Positions 11,701 through 20,700 of a stretch of 64,000 nt of DNA are shown one piece after another. Below the pieces are notes generated by a model. The model was not told the DNA's origin. It saw only the letters and a list, made by a program, of their open reading frames with translations, and made no database searches. Numbering within the stretch: the stretch's first letter is position 1; each line of letters begins with the position of its first letter. A program made the translations under genes and the position numbers. Source of the DNA: Atherinomorus stipes (lineage: Eukaryota; Chordata; Actinopteri; Atheriniformes; Atherinidae); assembly GCA_023101725.1 (NCBI GenBank), contig JALJCO010001090.1:25014-89013 (forward strand), written 5' to 3'.

Positions 11701-14700
11701 AAATCGCAATCACAATATTAGCCAGAAAAATCGCAATTAGGTTTCTTGTCTAAACCATGCAGGCCTAACTCAGTCCCCTTGTTTTATGTAATTTCTAATG
11801 CACTGTCCCTCACCACACACACACACACACCCCAGCCACACATCGCAGAACAATAGATGGGTTTCTGAGCAACGTCACAGATAAGATGCGCACGCAACCA
11901 GGGGGCAAGAAAACAGAGGAAAAGCATTATTTAACTATGAGAAGACGTGTGTTTTACATACAAAACTCGACTTTTAATGCAGATTAGGTCAAGATTTGAC
12001 GTGAAAGTGTCAAGGAAATATAATGTTTGAGTCCTGGTATTTGTTCTGTTGCAAAAATCAAAATATTAATGCATGTGAACAGTTGAAAATGGTGAAAATA
12101 GGACAGTAGGCGTGACTGATCTTCAGAAAACCCTCCCAGATCACTTATTCTGGTTCAGACTGATTTATTTAGTCTTTCACCATGGGTCACATGTAGGATT
12201 AAACCACGGCGGAGGCAGAAATTATTCCCGTATTCTAGTGGGAAGACTGTAATAGCAGCATCACCGCCGCGATCGGCTGCATGGCATAAACTGTAAACAC
12301 TGTGTGTGACAGCCATCCTCTGCTGCTTAGACACGAACTTAAAAAAGAAGAAGAAACTGATTGTGGAGCCGTTTACGAACGTTCACGTGGCATAACAACG
12401 CATCCCGGAGATTTAATACGAAGTACGGGGGTCGTAAATCAGATGGCGTTTGAGTTTATACTGTTAGCTTGCTAGCAGTTAGCTAGTCTGTCTACTGTCC
12501 ACCACGATCTCATCCACAATAAAGCAGAACGTTACACAAGCAGCGAAACTTACTGACAGCAATGCGTGTTAGTCCCTAACAGCTGGAATCATCTCCTTTC
12601 CAAACGTAGTGATGATGTCGTCTTTGCCTGGTTTAATCCCAAACTAGTGAAAGTTGCTCCTGCATGGAGGAGGTGAGGACGACACGGAGCTAAACTGAAC
12701 CTGCTGCAGGCTGCAGATTGTTGTGGCCTCTTTTGGTTTGAACAAAGAGTCTAAATGAAAGTTTAAGCCGCTTTGTAACTCAGGTTTTTCAGGCAAATTT
12801 CAAATGAGGTCCAACACGAATAATATCCATGTTTTAACAAGAAAAATGCCGTTTCTGGGTGATGACTCCCTTGCCAAGTTAGTGTAATGGTGATAGAAAT
12901 ATAACACAGCAACGCAGCGTCAGTATTTTGTTATTCGTCATCAAAATACAGATTTATTCAATATAATTTAAAACACAACGATCTCTGTTTGTTTCGTCGG
13001 GTTACTTTACATTTTTATGAATGATATGAGCGCGTGTTTGGCCGTAGACTCCAATACAAAACACAGGCTTTTTGCCCCCTGGTTGCGCGCGCAACTGCCA
13101 ATGTTTGTAAACAGGAAACCCATCTATGCTTTCATGTTGATAACATACATACAAGTAATCGGTTATAGATCTCTTCACCTGGATATTGCTTTAAAGGAGC
13201 TGTATCATCTTGTTCATACGTTCCATAAGTCAAATACAGGCATTTATAAGCTAAATATGTTCCCATCGCTACTATAGAAACTAATTTGGTGTTAAATATT
13301 TGTTTTTCTATGCGTCTAATTTCCAACACGGAAGTAAGATGGCTGACTGTACTGAACCATGGAGCTCTCGACCAATTGCAGCACATTTTACGCCCATTTC
13401 ATGACGCCGCCCTGAAAGACACACTGATTCTGAAGGGTCACAGAATTGTTTGTAGCAGCACCGGCAGCTCACAAGGATGTTATTTGTAAACATTGATGGA
13501 TTATCGGACTCCAATTGGCGGGATAAAACGGAGCAGCCTGTTATGCGCTTGACCCAGAGTCTGATATGGAGTTTGAAGTACACGCAGTACCACAGAAGTA
13601 CCACAGAGAACCCTGACAAGTAAGTAAATCAGCAAACAAATCATAGGCTAACAGTTAGCATTGAGCTGAGAGATGTGTTTCACTCACTGGTGTTGTTGTC
13701 TGTCCATGCACGTTTTTATAGTAGGAACTGCGTCAGGTTTCAGAAGTAATCCCCGAGAAAAAACACTTTACTGCCCGAGATTCATGAAGTTGTCAGGAGT
13801 GAAGTTCACACACAAAGTTGAGGTTTTTTTTTCTGCTCCTGAAGTTATAACCCAACCACTTCTGGCAAGTCGATTCGTCCAGTACAACAAATGAACTCCC
13901 ACGCTGAACGCAACCACATTTTCCCCAACTTGCCGTCCTCTAGAGCTTTAAAAAAAAAAAAGAACTTTTCTCCTGAACTCTGAAGCAAACGGCTGTTAGC
14001 TGATGGCTGTTTGTCTCTGAGGAAATCTTCCTGCAGTCTGTACGTTTCTTCCTCAGTGTGTCTATAGGTCAGGATTCTCATTGAGTTTCTGTTCTGTTTC
14101 TGCGCATGCATGTTTGTCGCTTCATGATTGGTGCCACCTCGTTGCGTATACCGGTGTAAGTCAGTTATGTTATGGAAGCTAGAGCTTGGCCTGAATACTC
14201 ATATATATTACTCAAATATGCACAAATGAAGAAAAAAAAAAAACTACTTAAATGTTGTTTTTATGAGGAAATAACACAGTAACATGCTGAAAGGCTCTTA
14301 AAAGTCCATTTTTTATGATAGGGCTCCTTTAAGGTCCTCCATCAGCTGTGCCCATAGGCCAGTGGTGTTAGATGTTGTATCATTAATTCTTGCGGTATAG
14401 TTCCATGTAAGCGATGTCCATGAAACAGTAAAACCAATGGGTGAATGACACATCATTACTTTTCCATCTTTAAACTATAATCATTTTGACAGCTGTGAGG
14501 CCTGCAAGCCAGCTTCTATGGGAACGTCCTTGACTTGATATTTGTGAGCTGTCATTTAGAATGTGTACAGCGGGGTCCATTGGCAGGGTTACTCCTGCTA
14601 AGACATCTACTAAGACAGCTCACCACTGGAGGGAGAAATACATTTTGTTTGTTGACATTTACTAGCATCAAGGCAGATTTGGAGTAGTTCACCTTATATC

Positions 14701-17700
14701 CCGAGAGGTAACCGAAATGTTTAAGGTTTTCCAGTACATTAGGAAGAGAGTGCTGAACATCAGCCATATAAAGGATAGTATAAACGACACAGTGAGAGGA
14801 TACAATAGTGATTGGACATATCTTCGGACAGTTCCTAATTAGCTGTGCCAATGGCCCAATAGACAATAACACCAACGGGATAATGGGTCACCCTATCTAG
14901 GTCCCTCTTTGATATTAAATTTTCAGAAAAGCTCCCTCCTCCTTGCTGAAGGGTTTGAGTACAATGTTTGGATCAGGCTAATAAATATTTCCCCAAATTT
15001 AAATTCTTTCAGAACTCTCCACAGATATGTCCACTCTAGGCAGTCAAACGCCTTTTCCGTATCCAAAAGTAACAGCCCACAAGCTGGGAGTATCTTGTGT
15101 GTTGAACCGAGTATATGTAGCAGGTGCCACATGTTATCGGACGGAAAATGTCCTTTCAGAAAGTCTGTCTGATCCGAGTTAATTATTCTTCCAATTACTT
15201 GTTCCATCCTGTTGGCCATAACTTTAGAAAAGATTTGTAAGTCTGCGTTGATCAGTTACATTGGGCAATAATTTGCACATTCAAGACGATCTTTTCCTGG
15301 TTTAGGTATAATAGTTATTAGAGCAGTATTGAGGTCTCTATGGAATGAGCCAGTAGTAATTGCATGATTTATAACTTCAAGCCAAATTGGTCCAAGAAGG
15401 TCCCAGAACCTCGAGTACAATTCAACTGGAATCCCATCGATTCCCTGTGTACGGCCCTTTTTTGTATCTTTGACTGCTTTCAACAGCTCATCCAATGTTA
15501 TGGGTTTATCAAGATTCTCAGTCTCCTCAGTTGTTAATGTAGAAAGCTTAAGTCCTCTGAAGAAAAAAAGACATACTTTATTCATCCTAATTAGAGAGCC
15601 AATTAGGAAGTTCATTCTCTGCATTTAACCCTTTTCAGGTTGAACCTGAGAGCAGTGGGCTGCTGTTTAACGGTGTGTTCATACCAAGCGCGATTTGGGC
15701 GTCAAAATCGCGCCTGACGCCCAAAATTGGACACTTGGTCACTAAAAAGTGAGACGCTTGGTTTCCAGCGTCTTGACGCCCTGACGCGCGGCGAGAGATG
15801 TCCAGTCAAGCAGCGCTCGCTGCGCCGTGGGAAGAGCCTCTCCTTTTTCTTTTTCCTTTCACCGGTCTGTCTGCACCATGGCAGGTGCAGGAGAGAGAGC
15901 GGCTCGGCTTAATGTGATAAATAAAGCAGGGAACGTAGTCGTTGGGCATCTCTGCTCTGTGTCCGGTTCACCAAATGTTTCCAGGTGTTCTGACTGTGAT
16001 GAGTTTCATCATTTACTCCAGGAGCTGCTGGCGAGCGGCACTTTCAGCCGTCTTGTTCGGCCCAGTTTAACGTCCCGATGTCCCGATGCGGGGATGCATT
16101 ATCAGCCCAGTACATCCCATCAGGACAGCAGGTCATCAAACCACCGTTCAGAAACCGGGACCGGACACAGATCACAGTTTATCCTCCTCTGTCTTCAAAT
16201 AGAGAGGAGATTCCCCTGGTTTTTCTGGGTGTTTCCTCTCCTGTCAGAAAAAGTGTCTCTGTGTCATGACTCGCTCTGGTTGGTCGACGCCCCGCGTCAA
16301 GACGCCAAAGTTCAGATTTTCCAACTCCGGCGTCTGGTGTAACGCGCGTCAAATGCTCAAAATCTCAAAACTCGACGCGGGTAACGCGCCGCGCCCGACA
16401 CACGAAACGCGCCGCAGGGTTTTCGATGCCTCCCCGATGCGCGTCGGCCATTGACTTTGCATGTAAACCTGACGCCCTTGACGCCCAAATCACGCTTGGT
16501 CTGAACACACCGTAAAGCACCAAGGGAGCAGTTAATGGGGGTTAAGGACCTTGCTCAAGAGTCCACAGTGGTTTACCTGAGTGCCATGTCTGGGACTTGA
16601 TCCCAGGTCTGCTGCGCCAAAGCCCACGACATTGCCACTACACTACCCACTCCCCCAAATTCATCCAAATCATTCTCTAAAGTCTATTTTTAATATTTCT
16701 GTTAAACCACGTTTCAAAATCAGTGTCGGCATCAACGCGCTGTCTGTGGATGACAAACCTACACTGTTTAAGCTAACCAGTCTCAACTTCATCAGCCTAT
16801 GTAGTGTTAGCATCACATTTGCATTAACTTGTAAAGTTTAAAGCAACATTCAGCAGCTGCCTTTCCTCTCTGGACTCCGCTGTACACGTAAAAAGCTTGT
16901 CAGATGATCAAGTTTACCTGTCTGCGCCCTCTCTGTATGCTGCGTTCATGTACAAGGCAGATATCTGACAAGAGTTACTGCCACAGCTTCAGACTGCAGT
17001 GCAAGTTCAGTTTTTTTTAAAAATATCACGTCCCCACAAAATGATTCTACTGTTGGCATTTTGTTGGTGTGGCGCAGTGCCACTGCTAGACTTGTGTAGG
17101 GGAAACTGTTTTAATCAGAAGTTTTTTGCCGCCTCCAACCTCAGCTTCATGGGTTGACGTGCTCTTGATTACCCGTGCAGTGCGTCCCAGATCCTCAGTG
17201 CATCCTGAGCGTAGAAGCTTTGTGGTAGTTTGTCCACGCCGCGGTCCGTCAGGTCGTCAGGGACACACAAGGATCTGTAGGTCATCCTAGCGGATGCCCG
17301 ACAGAGAATGGCATGGATGGTCTTCAGACCAGAACTCACCGCCTGAAAGGACCCGAACATTCCCTCAGTCAGAAAAATGCTGATTTCACAGCTTTTACCT
17401 GAAACTCGTTAGAGACACAAAAATATTTCAGCCTCGTTAGAAAGTTTAGTCTCAAGACACCATGAAAAGTCTGGTCTTCACCAGAGTCCTGGACCAGGAA
17501 CCTGGTTCACTACAAAGCTGAATCAATATTCCTGGGATATCTCCCCGTTACCCGGGTTAGCTTCCCCAGACATTCCTGGTCCTGATAAGCGGCACTAGAA
17601 GCTGGTTATCAGTTGGATGATGCAAGCCAGGCCATCTGGATCAGGTGCAGTCCTGGACTAGGATCCAGTCCTGGTGCAGGACTCGCATGAAGGGGTGGTG

Positions 17701-20700
17701 TTTTCAGCGTCTGACCAATTACATGCCTGGAGAAACCCTGCAGAGCAGCCTACTTTACCATGGAAGAGCAGACAGTTATTCTCCAGAAACATCATTCAGG
17801 CCACTGTTGCTGTAGCAACCTCCAGGAAGGAGTGCTACCTGGCAGGAAGTTGGCGACTCTGTGAATGCGCAAGTTGATGAGATAGGGGATTATCACGCTT
17901 CCGTGTTCCAGTTTCTAACTAGTTGAGTTTGTGCATTTCCACTTCCCGGACAGTTTAACAATAGCTGAATCCAATGTCACTGCTCTGTTCCACTTTGTAA
18001 ATCCAATAAACAACGCCAACCCTACTTAAGTTTTCATGGATTCCCAACTGATGTGATAATGAGGAAGAAGTGGATCAAAGCGATTCGCCTAACTTTATAA
18101 TAAACAAGGTAGCACATTTGTTTGTAGCCGGCACTTCAGTGATGCAGACTTCACTACAGCTAGCGTTAGCAGGGTAGCGTTAGCCAGCTAGCGTTAGGTG
18201 ACGTTAGGTGAAACAGGAAGTCACAACTCTTAACTGTTCAAACTCGTTGCAGTTTCACCTGATCGAACACTCCGCCGGCGGCCAGCAGCGTAGCTCGAGC
18301 CTGCATGTTTATCTGAAGGGACGTCCTGATGTGCGGCATCAGCAGCTACAGAGGAAAACAGAAAATCAGAGAGGAGAACCCACACTGCAAAAACTCAAAT
18401 CTTACCAAGTACATTTTTCTAATTTCTGGTCAAAATATCTCATCACACTCAAAAGAAGACAAAAGTACCTACCTAAAGGGAAACATTTCAGTAAGATACA
18501 GGAACTTGTTTTAAGGCAATGCATCTTATTTCAAGAGATCTTATCAAGAAAAATGTGTTTGTTTTGTTGGCAGAATTTTTTTGCTCATTACAACAACAAC
18601 AAAAAAATCTTGGCCACTCTTAAAATGAGTAAAAAAAAAAGCAAAAATTCTGCCAATACAACAAGCAAAATTTTCTTGATAAGATTTCTTGAAATAAGAG
18701 GCATTGCCTTAAAACAAGTTCCTATATCTCACTAAAATGTTTCTCTCTAAGTAATTTTATCTTATTTTGAGTGTGATGAGATATTTTGACTAGAAACTAT
18801 AAAAATATACGTGGTTAGATTTGATTAGGTTAGGTTTTTGCAGTGCACCAATCAGAGAGGCGGACCCTGTGGGGGGCTTTCGTACCTGGTGCAGGGGGTG
18901 GAGCTCTGGGAGCTGCCTCAGCGTTGCAACACAGCACACCTCAGCCATCATGTGGGTGCGCAGGTAATGGGAGATGAGCTGGTGACACTGGAAGTCTGCG
19001 CTGTGGACCCAGATCTTAGCCAGCAGCCAATCACAGGGGGCGTCGGAGGGCAGGAATACTGGGTTATGAGGACCAGGCGTCTGCTGCAGCTGCAGGAAGG
19101 AACGACAGCGGCTGATTCAGAATCAAGGTGGCGACATAAAACCTAGTCCAGGATCACTTTATCACCTGGATGGCGATGGGGACCAGCTGATCCTGCTGAT
19201 TCAGGTGGAGCAGACACAGGGGGGCGGACAGGTACGTCTGCTTCCCGTTGATGACGTTTACTGGGATTCCTTCCAGAACCTCGTAGTCCAGCAGGTAGAA
19301 CCGTCCCCTCTGTCACAACACACTGAGATGAGCTTCATGTCTGCAGACACCTGAGCTGAGACCTGGAACATTGCAGTCACCTGCAGCTCCAGGTCAAGGG
19401 AGGAGCCTCCGGGCAGGAAGGGGCAGAGCATGTCAGGGGTGACGGCCATGTTTGGAGGGAGAAGGTGGGTCTGACGCAGCAGCAGGGGGTTGCAGCCGTT
19501 CACACACTGATAGCCAAAATACCAGTCCTCCTTCCAGTGAGCCTTCACGAACCCTGGAGGATAAGGTACAACTACAGACCTGACATAGAACACCTGGAAC
19601 ACCTGCAGACCTGACTGAGAACACCTGGAACCCCTGCAGACCTGACCTAGAACACCTGCAGACCTTACCAAGAACACCTGGAGTACCTGGAGAGCTGACG
19701 AAGAACAATTGGAGTACCTTGAACACCTGCAGACATGACCAAGAACACCTGGAGAACCTGGAACACCTGCAGAGCTGGCCAAGAACACCTGGAGTACTTG
19801 ACACCTGCAGACCTGACCGAGAACACCTGGAACACCTGCAGACCTGACCGAGAATACCTGGAGTACTTGCAGACCTGACCAAGAACACCTGTAACACCTG
19901 CTGACCTGACCAAGGACACATGGAGTACCAATAACACATGTGGCACCTGTAACACTTACAGAACTAAGAACACCTGGAGCACTTGCAAAACCAAGAACAC
20001 CTGGAGCACCTGGAACACTTGCAACAACTGGAGCACCTGCAGAACCAAGAACATCTGGGGCCCTAAACATCTGGAGCACTTGAGAGGAGAACACCTGGAG
20101 CACTTGCAACAACTGGAGAACCTGCAACAACTGGAGCACCTGGAACACTTCCACCTGGAGCACCTAGAACACCTGCAACAACTGGAGCACCTGGAATACC
20201 TTGAGCACCTAGAACACCTGCAACAACTGGAGCACTTGCAGAACGAAGAACACCTGGAGCACCTAGAGCACCTGTAACAACTGTAACATCTGTACCACAT
20301 AGAACACCTGCAACAACTGGAACACCTGCAACACCTAGAACACCTGGAGCACCTTCAGGCCCAGCAACACCAAGAACACCTGCAAGAAGTGGAACACCTG
20401 CAGTGTCTAGAACACCTGGAGCACATAGTATAGCTATAAACACCAAAAACACCTGGAAAGCCTGGAACATCTAAAATACCTAGACCACCTAGAACACTTA
20501 GACACCTGGAAAACATTGAACACCTGGGAAAAACCTGGAATACCTGAAACATCTGGAACACCAGAAATACCTGGAACACTTAGAACACCTAAGAAACCTT
20601 GAACATGTGCAATACATAGATCACCTGGAATTCCTGGGACATATAGAACACCTGGGACACCTGGAATCCCCGGAACGTATGGAAAACCTGGTACATATGG

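Noticed and set aside
15256..15624. Host gene with reverse-transcriptase-like motif
   Set aside because: Part of a decayed L1/Tx1 LINE with stops, and its start codon lies in a separate retroposon tail.
16585..16660. Possible tRNA gene (GGGACTTGATCCC region)
   Set aside because: Belongs to a common fish retroposon tail; no cloverleaf.
18208..18735. 175-codon plus-strand frame
   Set aside because: Antisense to lipoxygenase exon 9 and then runs through a palindromic MITE.
19258..20163. 301-codon minus-strand open frame rich in Val, Leu, Gln and Cys
   Set aside because: Only its first few dozen codons (in gene order, exon 6) relate to a real exon in another frame; the rest is translation of the ACACCTGGA minisatellite, which is open in several frames.
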